This document shows positions 43,396 to 53,680 of a stretch of DNA of 64,000 nt, piece after piece. The translations under genes were made by a program, and so were the position numbers. The DNA is from Alcanivorax profundi (GTDB lineage: Bacteria; Pseudomonadota; Gammaproteobacteria; Pseudomonadales; Alcanivoracaceae), in NCBI RefSeq assembly GCF_003597125.1, contig NZ_QYYA01000002.1, positions 888,167-952,166 on the forward strand, written 5' to 3'. How positions within the stretch are numbered: the first letter of the stretch is position 1; the number at the start of each line of letters is the position of its first letter. The notes beneath the pieces were generated by a model. The model saw only the letters and a list, made by a program, of their open reading frames with translations. It had not been told where the DNA came from and made no database searches.

Positions 43396-43732
43396 TCGCC
43401 CCACCGCCAGTGAGTTGGTGGCTGCCATTGCCGCCTACCGTCAGCAGCCGGATGCGGATTCCCGGGTCGATGACTACTACGGCAAGATCATTCGCCATCT
43501 GGAGGCGTTGCTGGCCCGGGAAGCGACGCTATCGCCGCGCTATCAGAAAAACGAACGCGAGGTGATCAAGCAAAGCGCGGACATTCTGGGTCTGAAAGAC
43601 AGCGATGCTGCCACGTTGGCAGAGGCGTTTTCGCAAGGCGTGTTGCCTGATGCATTGCAGAAAATTCTGAGCCTCTGGCTTCCCCTGGCCGAAGAAAAAC
43701 TGGCTATCGACAACCCCCGTTACCCGCTTTGA
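43385..43732 (+). CDS. DUF6285-like small protein
   Basis: This 115-residue helical protein begins MPLNRPTASELVAAIAAY and contains RYQKNEREVIKQSADILG and a C-terminal QKILSLWLPLAEEKLAIDNPRY. Proteins of this kind (DUF6285) typically follow an APH-like kinase gene of the acyl-CoA-linked type, as here with an overlap. It probably assists or regulates the kinase. The operon ends in a GCGGGCAC/GTGCCCGC hairpin shared with the convergent fghA gene. Confidence 0.7.
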   Translation: MPLNRPTASELVAAIAAYRQQPDADSRVDDYYGKIIRHLEALLAREATLSPRYQKNEREVIKQSADILGLKDSDAATLAEAFSQGVLPDALQKILSLWLPLAEEKLAIDNPRYPL

Positions 43733-43762
43733 GGTTCGCCCCTCAAGCGGGAGCTTCGGGCT

Positions 43763-43782
43763 GCGGGCACGGTTGTGCCCGC
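43763..43782. terminator. Hairpin between convergent genes
   Basis: GCGGGCAC and GTGCCCGC form a perfect 8-base-pair stem with a GGTT loop, midway between the converging DUF6285-like and fghA genes. No clear T-run is present on either side, so its role as a two-way terminator is uncertain. Confidence 0.45.
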
Positions 43783-43790
43783 GGGTAATG

Positions 43791-44633
43791 CTACTGTAAC
43801 TTCTCTGCGTGATAGCGCAGATGTTCATCAATAAAGCTGGCGATAAAGAAGTAGGAATGGTCGTAGCCCGGCTGCAGTCTCAGGGTGCATGGCACGCTGG
43901 CCTCTTCGCAGGCGGCGGCCAGGGCCTCGGGGCGCAGTTGTCCGTCCACGTAGAAGTTGTCAGCGTCCCCTTGATCGACCAGTAACGGCAGGTCGCTACC
44001 CTGGGCCTTGATCAGTTCACAGCTGTCCCATTCATGCCACAGTTCCCGGTTGTCTCCCAGGTAGCCGCCCAGTGCCTTTTCGCCCCACGGGCATTGGCCC
44101 GGATTGCAGATGGGGGCAAAGGCCGAGACGGAGGTGTAGCGGCCAGGGTTTTTCAGCGCGCAGATCAGAGCACCATGTCCGCCCATGGAATGACCGCTAA
44201 TGGCCTGCTTGCCATTCAGCGGAAAGTGCGCGCTCACCAGGGCGGGCAATTCGCTGGTGACGTAGTCATACATGCGGTAATGCTGGTTCCACGGAGCCTG
44301 GGTGGCGTTCACATAAAAGCCGGCACCGGATCCAAAATCATAGCTGTCGTGTTCGCCCGGCAAGTCACTGCCGCGGGGGCTGGTATCCGGGCAGACGATG
44401 GCCAACCCAAGTTCTGCCGCCGTGCGTTGTGCGCCCGCTTTCTGCATGAAGTTTTCGTCCGTGCAGGTAAGGCCGGAGAGCCACCACAGCAGTGGTACGG
44501 GGTGCTCTTCTGCCGCAGGGGGCAGGTAAATGGCAAAGATCATGTCGCAGTTCAGTACGGTACTGCGGTGCTTGTAGCGTTTCAGCCAGCCACCGAAGGA
44601 CTTGGTGGCGGAAACCAGTTCGATATCGGACAT
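43791..44633 (-). CDS. fghA: S-formylglutathione hydrolase
   Basis: This 280-residue esterase D-type serine hydrolase splits S-formylglutathione into formate and glutathione, the second step of glutathione-dependent formaldehyde removal. The N-terminal [22 protein letters not shown] (two segments), the nucleophile in [10 protein letters not shown] and the catalytic His in [13 protein letters not shown] are family hallmarks. The ATG at 44633 gives the usual N-terminus; 44660 would add nine residues. It lies 78 bases after adhC on the same strand, with an inverted repeat between. Confidence 0.95.
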   Translation of the reverse strand: MSDIELVSATKSFGGWLKRYKHRSTVLNCDMIFAIYLPPAAEEHPVPLLWWLSGLTCTDENFMQKAGAQRTAAELGLAIVCPDTSPRGSDLPGEHDSYDFGSGAGFYVNATQAPWNQHYRMYDYVTSELPALVSAHFPLNGKQAISGHSMGGHGALICALKNPGRYTSVSAFAPICNPGQCPWGEKALGGYLGDNRELWHEWDSCELIKAQGSDLPLLVDQGDADNFYVDGQLRPEALAAACEEASVPCTLRLQPGYDHSYFFIASFIDEHLRYHAEKLQ

Positions 44634-44650
44634 GAATAATCCCTCGCTGG

Positions 44651-44702
44651 CACGCCTCACGCTGTCACGCGTATGGGCGTGTTAGCGTGAAGCGTGTTGC
44701 GT
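44651..44702. repeat. Inverted repeat between adhC and fghA
   Basis: CACGCCTCACGCT (44651-44663) pairs with AGCGTGAAGCGTG (44684-44696). The segment GCGTGAAGCGTGTTGCGT (44685-44702) is present as an exact reverse complement at 54908-54925, marking a dispersed element. Confidence 0.6.
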
Positions 44703-44711
44703 GTAGGTGTT

Positions 44712-45917
<1,206 letters not shown>

Positions 45918-45966
45918 TCACTATACGCAGACACGAATGAAGGGATAAGGCACAATATGGCAATAG

Positions 45967-45988
45967 ATTGTTGCTGTTGAGCAATAAT
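45967..45988. promoter_or_regulatory. Candidate LysR-type operator between frmA and lysR gene
   Basis: ATTGTTGCT and AGCAATAAT form an imperfect palindrome with eight of nine matching positions, in the 245-base divergent region. It includes a T-N11-A type arrangement, as expected for a LysR-family binding site. Confidence 0.5.
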
Positions 45989-46066
45989 AACGCAGAGCAA
46001 TTTGCCTGATGTCCGACCTTCCATCTCTCATTCACCCGCCCTGTCCAGGAGCGGGTCGGGGGCTTT

Positions 46067-46936
46067 ATGCAGCACTGGGACCGAATTGAAGCGTTTGTGG
46101 AAGTGGTGCGTCGCGGCTCTTTTGCGCATGCGGCGCGACATCTGGGCGTGTCCAGTTCCCATGTCAGCCGCTTGGTGGCGAGACTGGAAACCCAGCTGGG
46201 CACCCAGTTGTTGTACCGGACCACGCGCCGCCTGACGCTCACGGATGCCGGCCAGGTGTACTTTGAGCACTGTGGCCAGTTGTTCGATGGCTTTCAGGAG
46301 GCCCTGGCAGCAATCAGTGATTTCCAGCAGAGCCCCACCGGGGTGCTCAAGCTCACCTGTGCGACGACCTTCGGCGAGCGTTTTATCGCTCCGTTGGTGA
46401 ATGACTTTCTGGACCGGCACCCGCAGTTGTCTGTGCAGCTGGATTTCACCAACCGCCGGGTGGATATCGTTGATGAGGGGTTCGATGTGGCGATTCGCAC
46501 GGGCGCCTTGCCTGATTCGTCGCTGATTGCGCGCAAGCTGTGTGCCCGTCGGGAGTATGTGGTGGGGTCGGCAGGCTACTTTCAACGCCATGCCCGCCCC
46601 CATACCCTGGGTGAGCTGGGCCGGCATAATTGTTTGCGCGGGTCCGCCAGCCAGTGGAGCTTTGATGTGGATGGCCAGCACCGTCACCTGAAAGTGCAGG
46701 GGAACTGGCAGGGCAACTCCGGGGTGGCGTTACTGGATGCGGCGCGAAAGGGGTTAGGGCTGGTGCAGCTGCCGGATTATTACGTGGAAGCCGATCTGGA
46801 AAGTGGCGCGCTGGTCAGTGTGCTTGACCAGTATGCGTGCACCCACACTGCCGTCTGGGTGGTGTACCCGCGCCACCGTCACCTGTCACCCAAGGTCCGG
46901 CAGTTTGTGGATTTTCTGGTGGCGTCGTTTGCCTGA
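46067..46936 (+). CDS. LysR-family transcriptional regulator
   Basis: This 289-residue regulator has an N-terminal winged HTH (FVEVVRRGSFAHAARHLGVSSSHVSRLVARLE, read as two segments) and a substrate-binding domain with GVLKLTCATTFGERFIAPL and a later VSVLDQYACTHTAVWVVYPRHRH. The pattern belongs to the CrgA/AaeR-like branch. It is divergent from frmA, and the palindrome at 45967 lies between them. It therefore probably controls formaldehyde detoxification, in contrast to the FrmR repressor used by enterobacteria. The effector is unknown. Confidence 0.9.
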   Translation: MQHWDRIEAFVEVVRRGSFAHAARHLGVSSSHVSRLVARLETQLGTQLLYRTTRRLTLTDAGQVYFEHCGQLFDGFQEALAAISDFQQSPTGVLKLTCATTFGERFIAPLVNDFLDRHPQLSVQLDFTNRRVDIVDEGFDVAIRTGALPDSSLIARKLCARREYVVGSAGYFQRHARPHTLGELGRHNCLRGSASQWSFDVDGQHRHLKVQGNWQGNSGVALLDAARKGLGLVQLPDYYVEADLESGALVSVLDQYACTHTAVWVVYPRHRHLSPKVRQFVDFLVASFA

Positions 46937-46981
46937 AAATCGCTTCAGCCACGACCCCGCGGCGCACCAAACAGAACGTGA

Positions 46982-49003
46982 TCAATCCAGCAGGGCGCGC
47001 AGGTTGGCGATGCTGGCTTCGGCTACCGCATCTTCTTTGGCTTCGTCTTTCTGTACGCCGATGCCAAGGTAGTCGATATCTTCCTGGGGAATTTCTTCCA
47101 GGAAACGGCTGGCGGCGGTATCGATTTTTTCGCCGTACTGTTTGCGGGTCAGGGCCTGTGTCATGGCCAGGGTCTCGCGGGCACGGGTAATACCCACATA
47201 CATCAGGCGTCGCTCTTCGACGATGTTGTCTTCCTCGATACTGGTGCGATGCGGCAACAGCTCTTCTTCTACGCCCATCATGTAAACGTGGGGAAATTCC
47301 AGCCCTTTGGAGGCGTGCAGGGTCATCAGTTGCACCCGGTCGGAATCGTCTTCTTCTTCCTGTTGCTCGAGCATGTCCAGCAGCACCAGTTTCTTGATCA
47401 CGGCCTCCAGGTCGCTGGCGCCGTCGTCTTCCTCTTCCTGCTTTTCCAGCATACGTTCAATGCTGCGAACCAGCTGCCAGACGTTTTCGATGCGCTTTTC
47501 ACCAATGCGCGGGCTGGAGGCGTTCTGCATCAGCCAGCCTTCGTAGTCGATGTCGGAAATCAGTTCGTTAACGGCCTGCAAACTGTTCTGGCCAAAGCAG
47601 AACTCGCGCTTGGCATCCAGCCATGCCTTGAATTTCTGCAGCTTCTCGGCGGACTTGGGTGCCATCACCTCGCTGAGCGCAAAATCATCGCAGACATGGT
47701 AGAGGCCTTGCTCACGTTTGAGCGCCCAGGTGGCCAGCTTTTCCAGTGTGGTCGGGCCGATTTCGCGGCGTGGCGTATTGATGATGCGCAGGAAAGCATT
47801 GTCGTCATCCGGATTGACCAGCAGCCGCAGGTAGCACATCAGGTCCTTGATCTCGCTGCGCGAGAAGAAGCTGGTGCCGCCGGATACCTTGTACGGGATC
47901 GACAGGCTCTGCAGTTTCATTTCCAGAATGCGTGACTGGAAATTGCCGCGATAAAGAATGGCAAAGTCTTTCCACTTGAGGCCGTGCTGTAATCGGCGGT
48001 GGAAGATGTCGCTGGCGATCCATTCGGTTTCGGCATCTTCATCGCGCAGGGCAGAAAAGCGAATCGGTTCGCCGTAGCCGTAATCGGACCACAGGGTTTT
48101 TTCGAATACGTGAGGGTTATTGTCGATGACGGTATTGGCGGCCTTCAGAATGCGGCCGGTAGAGCGGTAATTCTGTTCCAGCTTGACGACTTTCAGTGCG
48201 GGCCAGTCTTCCTGCAGCTGTGCCAGGTTTTCCGGGCGGGCTCCGCGCCAGGCATAAATGGACTGATCGTCATCGCCCACCACGGTGAACTTGCCCTCTG
48301 GCAGGGTCAGCATTTTTACCAGCTCGTACTGGGCGCCATTGGTGTCCTGGTACTCATCCACGAGCAGATACTGGATACGGTTACGCCACTTTTCCAGAAT
48401 GCGCGGCTGCTCCTTGAACATGCGTGCCGGCATCAAAATCAGGTCATCAAAGTCCACCGCGTTGCACACCCGCAGCATGCGGTCGTAACCCCCGTAGGCC
48501 ATGGCGGCCCGCAGGGTCTCGTCGGAGTCGGCGGTGCTCACCGCTTCCTCCGGCAATACCAGTGCGTTCTTCCAGTCGGAGATGTGCTTGTGGATCACGT
48601 CCACCGCGTCCAGGTCCCGCTCGGAGTCACCCTGGCGAAGAATTTCCTTGAGGATCTCCTTGCTATCGGCGCCATCGAGAATGGAAAAGCCATTGCGCAG
48701 GCCGCAGGCTTTCAGCTCGGACTTGAGAATGCGCAGACCCAGATTGTGGAAAGTGGAGACGATCAGGCCCCGGGTCAGGTCGCGACTCACCAGGGACTGC
48801 ACCCGTTCTTTCATTTCACGGGCGGCTTTGTTGGTAAAGGTCACCGCCGCGATGTGCCGCGCCGACATGCCCCGCTCCTGGATCAGCCAGGCGATCTTGC
48901 GGGTGATCACGCTGGTCTTTCCGGAACCGGCCCCGGCCAGCACCAGCAAGGGGCCATCGGCGTAGTGCACGGCTTCCTGTTGGCGGGGATTGAGTTTGCT
49001 CAT
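46982..49003 (-). CDS. rep: ATP-dependent DNA helicase Rep
   Basis: This 673-residue superfamily 1A helicase unwinds DNA 3' to 5' and helps replication forks pass obstacles. Motif I LAGAGSGKTSV is at residues about 23-33, motif II is LLVDEYQDTN, motif III GDDDQSIYAWRGA, and motif VI is VGITRARETL near the C-terminus. The sequence and length fit Rep rather than UvrD. The ATG at 49003 gives MSKLNPRQQEAVHYADGPLL, the family N-terminus. It converges with the LysR-type gene and is divergent from an RsuA-type gene. Confidence 0.95.
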   Translation of the reverse strand: MSKLNPRQQEAVHYADGPLLVLAGAGSGKTSVITRKIAWLIQERGMSARHIAAVTFTNKAAREMKERVQSLVSRDLTRGLIVSTFHNLGLRILKSELKACGLRNGFSILDGADSKEILKEILRQGDSERDLDAVDVIHKHISDWKNALVLPEEAVSTADSDETLRAAMAYGGYDRMLRVCNAVDFDDLILMPARMFKEQPRILEKWRNRIQYLLVDEYQDTNGAQYELVKMLTLPEGKFTVVGDDDQSIYAWRGARPENLAQLQEDWPALKVVKLEQNYRSTGRILKAANTVIDNNPHVFEKTLWSDYGYGEPIRFSALRDEDAETEWIASDIFHRRLQHGLKWKDFAILYRGNFQSRILEMKLQSLSIPYKVSGGTSFFSRSEIKDLMCYLRLLVNPDDDNAFLRIINTPRREIGPTTLEKLATWALKREQGLYHVCDDFALSEVMAPKSAEKLQKFKAWLDAKREFCFGQNSLQAVNELISDIDYEGWLMQNASSPRIGEKRIENVWQLVRSIERMLEKQEEEDDGASDLEAVIKKLVLLDMLEQQEEEDDSDRVQLMTLHASKGLEFPHVYMMGVEEELLPHRTSIEEDNIVEERRLMYVGITRARETLAMTQALTRKQYGEKIDTAASRFLEEIPQEDIDYLGIGVQKDEAKEDAVAEASIANLRALLD

Positions 49004-49116
49004 GGGGTGCAGTCCGGTTCGGGAGTGGGGCAAAGGCGGGTATGATACCAGCGTCGTGGCTGCACTCCAGATACCGGATGTCAGTTGATCGCCCACTTGT
49101 CGTGAACGGACCCACC

Positions 49117-49806
49117 ATGCGCCTGGATTATTTTCTTGCCCACAGTACTGGCCTCAGTCGCAAGCAGGTCAAGGTGCTGATCGGCCGTGGCGAGGTGCAG
49201 GTGGAGGGCGAGCCCCGGCCCAAAGCAAATACCCCGCTGATCAGCGGGCAAGGGGTATGGTTGCGCGGCGAGCCGGTGACGTTGCCGGGGGCGCGCTATC
49301 TGATGCTGCACAAGCCTGCCGGGGTGGTGTGTTCCACGGATGATCCGGAGCATCGTACGGTGCTGGATCTGCTGCCGGGGGAGCTGCGCCGTGATGTGCA
49401 CCCCGCCGGGCGACTGGACAGGGACACCACCGGGCTGGTGCTGCTCACCAGCGACGGCGACTGGTCCCATCGATTGACGTCCCCCAATCATGCCTGCGCC
49501 AAACGCTACCGGGTGCGCTGTGCAGATCCCCTGAGTGAGCAAGACCTGCAGTCACTGCGTGACGGCGTTCTGTTGCGCGGCGAAGACAAGCCTACCTTGC
49601 CGGCCACGGCAGTGCGGGTGAGCGAACGGGAGCTGTTGTTGACGATTACCGAGGGGCGTTACCACCAGGTGAAGCGGATGCTGGCGGCCCGGGGCAACAA
49701 GGTGATCGGGCTGCATCGCGAACAGATCGGCGAGATCGCTCTCGACGCCGCCTTGGCCCCCGGTGAGTACCGTCAGCTCACCGAGGAAGAGATCGCTGGC
49801 GTGTGA
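49117..49806 (+). CDS. rsuA: 16S rRNA pseudouridine synthase, RsuA type
   Basis: This 229-residue protein is of the RsuA/RluB/E/F family, with an N-terminal S4-like RNA-binding domain (MRLDYFLAHSTGLSRKQVKVLIGRGEV, split) and the catalytic motif PAGRLDRDTTGLVLLTSDGD holding the nucleophilic aspartate. RYHQVKRMLAARGNKV is the family C-terminal signature. The short size and N-terminus point to RsuA, which makes pseudouridine 516 in 16S rRNA. It is divergent from rep across 113 bases, and its 3' end faces a desaturase gene. Confidence 0.9.
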   Translation: MRLDYFLAHSTGLSRKQVKVLIGRGEVQVEGEPRPKANTPLISGQGVWLRGEPVTLPGARYLMLHKPAGVVCSTDDPEHRTVLDLLPGELRRDVHPAGRLDRDTTGLVLLTSDGDWSHRLTSPNHACAKRYRVRCADPLSEQDLQSLRDGVLLRGEDKPTLPATAVRVSERELLLTITEGRYHQVKRMLAARGNKVIGLHREQIGEIALDAALAPGEYRQLTEEEIAGV

Positions 49807-49827
49807 TGGGCTGATCGCTGTTTCTCA

Positions 49828-49861
49828 CTGCAGGAGCTTGCTTGCAAGCCAGCTCCTGCAG
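49828..49861. terminator. Long hairpin between convergent rsuA and desaturase genes
   Basis: CTGCAGGAGCT and AGCTCCTGCAG form a perfect 11-base-pair stem around TGCTTGCAAGCC, which can add further pairs. It looks like an extragenic palindromic element used as a two-way transcript end. No long T-run follows. Confidence 0.55.
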
Positions 49862-49871
49862 AAAGTGCGTT

Positions 49872-50936
49872 TTACCCCAGCTGTCCCTGCAGCTCCATCA
49901 CGTCGACGGTGCGCTCCGGGTTGAGCGGGTCGATCAGGGTTTTGGCATCTTTATAAACGCGCGGGGTTTTGTAGAGCATCGCCACCGCTTTCACATGGCT
50001 GGGGCAGACATAACGGTCCGGCATTTCCTGTTGCAGCCAGGCGCGCACTTTCGGTGCCTGGTCCGAGCCCATTTTCGGGAACAGGTGATGCTCCACATGG
50101 TGGCTGAAGTGGAAGTGCAACGGGTCGATCCAGCGCCAGGCGCGCACGCTCATGGAGTTATCCACCGGGTGGTTGTTGTCCATCTGTGGGCGCAGCATGT
50201 GGTTGGTGAGAATGTAGCTTTGCCCGATGAAGTTGATGATCGCCATGGGAATCAGCACGGTAAAGACCGCCAGCGGGCCGGACAGGATGGCCAGGGCAAT
50301 CCACGCCGCCATGCACAGGTACGACTGGCGAATGGCCTTGGTGCGGTTGAATCCCTTGAACTCCTCACGCTTGCGGGTCTGCATGCGCAGCACCAGCTGG
50401 GCATGGAACATGAAGGAATAGAACAGGAACAGGTAGCTGTACCAGGTACGTCCACCGGGGGCGAGCTTGGTGAAGTTGGCGGTGCCGGGGTGCTTTTCGT
50501 AGCGCACCAGGGTGCCGAACGAATCCGGGTCCTTGTCGCCCAGATTGGTGTGCGCGTGGTGGGCCACGTTGTGCCAGCGGCGCCAGAATTCCGGCGGCAC
50601 CAGCGCCGGCCCGAAGCCGATCCAGCCCAGCAGGTCCTGCATCTTGCGGCTCATGCCCAGCGCGCCGTGCAGCACTTCATGGGCCAGCAGGGCCTGGCAG
50701 GCCAGGGTGTGCCCCGCCAACAGACTCAGCAGCAGATTGCCCCACCAGGGCAGGTCGAGCATCAGGATGGCGGTCAGACTGGCCACGATGATGCTGGTCA
50801 TGGGGATGAACCACAGGGCGCGACGGGGGCGGGCGCGGAAGGTGTCCGGCCCCAGATCCTTTTTCACGGCATCACGGATAGCGCGGGCGTCGTCGGCGCC
50901 AAACTGGCGGCTGTAGCTGGCTTGGTTGCTGTTCAT
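49872..50936 (-). CDS. Fatty acid desaturase
   Basis: This 354-residue membrane-bound di-iron desaturase carries the three histidine boxes HEVLHG near residue 100, HNVAHHAHTN near 135, and HFSHHVEHHLFP near 285. Two to three pairs of membrane helices surround them. The pattern fits acyl-lipid or acyl-CoA desaturases of Pseudomonas and Alcanivorax-like bacteria that adjust membrane fluidity. The ATG at 50936 follows AAGGACCGAAG. It is divergent from an AraC-type regulator 139 bases away, the second desaturase/AraC pair in the window. Confidence 0.92.
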   Translation of the reverse strand: MNSNQASYSRQFGADDARAIRDAVKKDLGPDTFRARPRRALWFIPMTSIIVASLTAILMLDLPWWGNLLLSLLAGHTLACQALLAHEVLHGALGMSRKMQDLLGWIGFGPALVPPEFWRRWHNVAHHAHTNLGDKDPDSFGTLVRYEKHPGTANFTKLAPGGRTWYSYLFLFYSFMFHAQLVLRMQTRKREEFKGFNRTKAIRQSYLCMAAWIALAILSGPLAVFTVLIPMAIINFIGQSYILTNHMLRPQMDNNHPVDNSMSVRAWRWIDPLHFHFSHHVEHHLFPKMGSDQAPKVRAWLQQEMPDRYVCPSHVKAVAMLYKTPRVYKDAKTLIDPLNPERTVDVMELQGQLG

Positions 50937-51075
50937 CTTCGGTCCTTGGTGCGAGCACCGGCAGGGAATCTTGATGCTGCGCATTTTGGTGAACAGTCGT
51001 ATTCAGGCGAAGTGCAGGGCTGGACAGTATTCGGTCATTTTCGGACAGGGGTAGAAGTAGCGTATAGTAGAGGGC

Positions 51076-52104
51076 ATGAGTCGCGAACGCTTCATACAAC
51101 TGGACCCCGGCACTGGCCGTTCACCGGTTCCCGTCAACTACGTACGGAACCTGGTGGAGCTGATTGCGGACGTGGGTGTGGACACCCGCCGCCTGCTCAA
51201 TCGCGTTGGCCTGAACGAAGCCGAGGTGTACAACCCGGAGCCGGCACTGCGCTTTGAGCAGTTCCGCCGGGTGATGGTGGGCGCCCGCGAGATGACCGGC
51301 AACCCGGCGCTGGGCCTGACTCTGGGCCAGCAGCTGACACTGACGGCGCACGGCCTGCTGGGCTATGCGGCGATCAGCAGTGCGGATCTGGGCGATGCCC
51401 TGCGCTTGCTGGAGCGCTATTTCCGCACCCGCACCCGTTTGTGTGTCCCGCGTATTGAGCCCACGGATGCCGGGGTGCGTTTCTGCCTGATCGAAAGCGT
51501 ACCGCTGGGCGACATCCGTGAGACGTATCTGGAAGTGGTGGTGGCCGCCGTGGTTGGCGGGATTCGCTACCTGCTGGGCGACCGGTTCCGGGGCGCGGTA
51601 CTGGAGCTGCCGTATCCGGCGCCGGCCCATGCGGAGCGGTATCACCAGCTTCTGGACATGCCCGTGGAGTTCGATGCCGACGTCGCCGCGCTGCGTCTGC
51701 CGTCGCGCTTGCTGGACGAGCCCTTCACCCTGTCGGATCCGGCCTCCCGGCAGATGGCCGCGCAGAAGTGCGAAGAAGAGCTGCAGCGCCTGGAGGCAGA
51801 CCAGGATTGGGCCAGCCGGGTGCGCGCCCGTCTGATGCAGGCCGAAGGCATGCTGCCCAGCCTGGAACAGCTGGCCAGTAACTTCCATGTGACCTCCCGG
51901 ACCCTGCGCCGGTACCTGAACGCCCTGGGTGTCAGTTATCGCTCGCTGCTGGAAGAAGTCCGCATGACCAAGGCCATGGGCTACCTGCAGGCCAACATCA
52001 CCGTGCAACAGGTGGCCATGCGGTTGGGCTATGCCGACCCCAGCAACTTCGCCCGAGCCTTCCGTAAGTGGACCGGTCATCCGCCGAGCCATTTCCAGCC
52101 CTGA
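51076..52104 (+). CDS. AraC-family regulator next to the fatty acid desaturase
   Basis: This 342-residue protein of the OruR-like AraC type has an N-terminal domain with LTAHGLLGYAAISSADLGDALRLL (two segments) and a C-terminal DNA-binding domain with LASNFHVTSRTLRRYLNALG and VAMRLGYADPSNFARAFRKWTG. Regulators of this type control alkane, fatty acid and desaturase genes in related bacteria. The divergent arrangement makes the desaturase the likely target. It shares overall layout, but not close identity, with the regulator at 38241. Confidence 0.9.
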   Translation: MSRERFIQLDPGTGRSPVPVNYVRNLVELIADVGVDTRRLLNRVGLNEAEVYNPEPALRFEQFRRVMVGAREMTGNPALGLTLGQQLTLTAHGLLGYAAISSADLGDALRLLERYFRTRTRLCVPRIEPTDAGVRFCLIESVPLGDIRETYLEVVVAAVVGGIRYLLGDRFRGAVLELPYPAPAHAERYHQLLDMPVEFDADVAALRLPSRLLDEPFTLSDPASRQMAAQKCEEELQRLEADQDWASRVRARLMQAEGMLPSLEQLASNFHVTSRTLRRYLNALGVSYRSLLEEVRMTKAMGYLQANITVQQVAMRLGYADPSNFARAFRKWTGHPPSHFQP

Positions 52105-52172
52105 TTCGTATCTTCACGCACCACACATAGACGGCTGTGGAAAACCGTTTTCCTTTGTGGGCCGTTTTGTCC

Positions 52173-52245
52173 TGTGGGAGCGGTGGTCCCACCGCGATCT
52201 TTTCCAATGTGTGGGTATCGCGGTCGAACGGCCGCTGCCACGGTG
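52173..52245. repeat. REP-like palindromic element, copy 2
   Basis: TGTGGGAGCGGTGGTCCCACC and, after CGCGATC and about 20 bases, TATCGCGGTCGAACGGCCGCT. Both halves match the element at 10158-10228 with few changes. It lies between the AraC-type and Nudix genes on the same strand. Confidence 0.65.
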
Positions 52246-52328
52246 GTTGACGCGCAGAGAGTCTCATCTGGCAATCACTCGCCCATAACGCTAGTGTGGC
52301 CCGTCCACCCTCGTGAATAACAACGACC

Positions 52329-52817
52329 ATGAGCAATCACGAACCCGTCCTGCTGGTCTCCCGACACAATCGTCCCATTGGCAGTTGCCAGCGCGGGCGC
52401 ATGCAGCGTCAGCGGTTGATGCATCGTGCCTCTTATGTGGTGGTGCAGGATCTGGCCGGGCGCATCTGTGTGCAGCAACGGTCGGCAGACAAGCACTTCT
52501 ACCCGTGCGGCTGGGATCTTGCTGCGGGTGGGGTGATGCGTCCGGATGAATCCGTGGCCCGTGGGCTCAGCCGGGAATTGCATGAAGAGCTGGGTGTGCG
52601 CCGCCAATTTTCCCGTTGGCAATGGTTCTGGTTCGCCAATCCGCACCATCAGGTCTGGGGGGCGCTGGCGTCGGTAACGGTCTGTCAGCAGGCGGTGTCC
52701 CTGAGTGACGAAGTGGTTGACGTGAAGTGGATGTCAGCCAGCCAGGCACTGGCCCTGCCGGAGGCAACGCCGGATACCCGCCATGCCCTTTCCTTGCTGT
52801 TGTCATCGACCTTCTGA
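52329..52817 (+). CDS. Nudix hydrolase, YfcD-like
   Basis: This 162-residue cytoplasmic protein has the Nudix box GGVMRPDESVARGLSRELHE, continuing EELGV, at about residues 67-89. The upstream segment MHRASYVVVQDLAGRICVQQRS is typical of the YfcD/isopentenyl-diphosphate isomerase-like branch, which handles nucleoside diphosphate-linked substrates. No signal peptide is present, unlike the Nudix protein at 14009. It stands alone. Confidence 0.85.
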   Translation: MSNHEPVLLVSRHNRPIGSCQRGRMQRQRLMHRASYVVVQDLAGRICVQQRSADKHFYPCGWDLAAGGVMRPDESVARGLSRELHEELGVRRQFSRWQWFWFANPHHQVWGALASVTVCQQAVSLSDEVVDVKWMSASQALALPEATPDTRHALSLLLSSTF

Positions 52818-52891
52818 GCGTTTTCGTCCTTGTGATCCACGGTGCCGCTGGGTAGCGTTTCCCCCTCTAGCAGGAAAGAGTTGAGAGCGTT

Positions 52892-53647
52892 ATGACCCAG
52901 CGATTCAGTGTGGCCGGCAAACGAATTTTGATTACCGGTGCCTCCAGTGGTTTTGGTGCCCGCTTTGCCGTTGCCCTGGCAGAGGAAGGGGCGGATGTGG
53001 TGCTGGCGGCCCGTCGAGTGGAAAAGCTCGAACAGACCGCAGAGGCGGTGCGCAAGCTTGGCCGTGAGGCCACGGTGGTGGCCATGGACGTGAGTGATCA
53101 CGCCAGTGTGGGTGCCGCCTTCGACAGCATGCCGCCAGTGGATGTGGTGGTGAATAACGCGGGCATTTCCCACGAAGGCCCCACTGACAGTCTCACCGAA
53201 GAAGAGTGGGATGCGGTAGTGGACACCAACCTGAAAGGGGTCTGGGCGGTCTCCAAGTTTGCGATCCAGAAATGGAAGCAGGATCAGCGTCCTGGCAGCC
53301 TGGTCAACATTGCCTCGATTCTGGGGTTGCGTGTGGGTGGCCGTGTTGCGGCATACACCGCATCGAAGGCGGCGGTGGTGCAGCTGACCAAATCCCTGGC
53401 ACTGGATTTTGCCCGCTACAACATTCGTTGTAACGCCATTTGCCCCGGCTATGTCGAAACCGATATCAACAAGGATTTCTTCGATAGCCCGCAGGCAGAA
53501 AAAATGCTCAAGCGCATCCCCTATCGCCGTCTCGGACAAATCGATGAACTGGTCGGCCCGCTGCTGTTGCTGGCATCGGATGCGTCTTCCTACATGACGG
53601 GTGCCATCATTGCCGTGGATGGCGGGCACCTCTGCAATACGCTGTAA
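52892..53647 (+). CDS. Short-chain dehydrogenase/reductase
   Basis: This 251-residue NAD(P)-dependent SDR of the classical type has the cofactor motif TGASSGFGARFA at residues about 15-26, NNAGIS near 88, the catalytic serine in NIASILGLRVGG and YTASK for the Tyr-Lys pair near 155. It is followed after 33 bases by an acyl-CoA dehydrogenase gene. The pair is likely an operon for fatty acid or branched acid oxidation, with the SDR acting on a hydroxyacyl or alcohol intermediate. The exact substrate is unknown. Confidence 0.92.
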   Translation: MTQRFSVAGKRILITGASSGFGARFAVALAEEGADVVLAARRVEKLEQTAEAVRKLGREATVVAMDVSDHASVGAAFDSMPPVDVVVNNAGISHEGPTDSLTEEEWDAVVDTNLKGVWAVSKFAIQKWKQDQRPGSLVNIASILGLRVGGRVAAYTASKAAVVQLTKSLALDFARYNIRCNAICPGYVETDINKDFFDSPQAEKMLKRIPYRRLGQIDELVGPLLLLASDASSYMTGAIIAVDGGHLCNTL

Positions 53648-53680
53648 ACAGCGTTTCACTGAATTCACCGAGGACAGATC

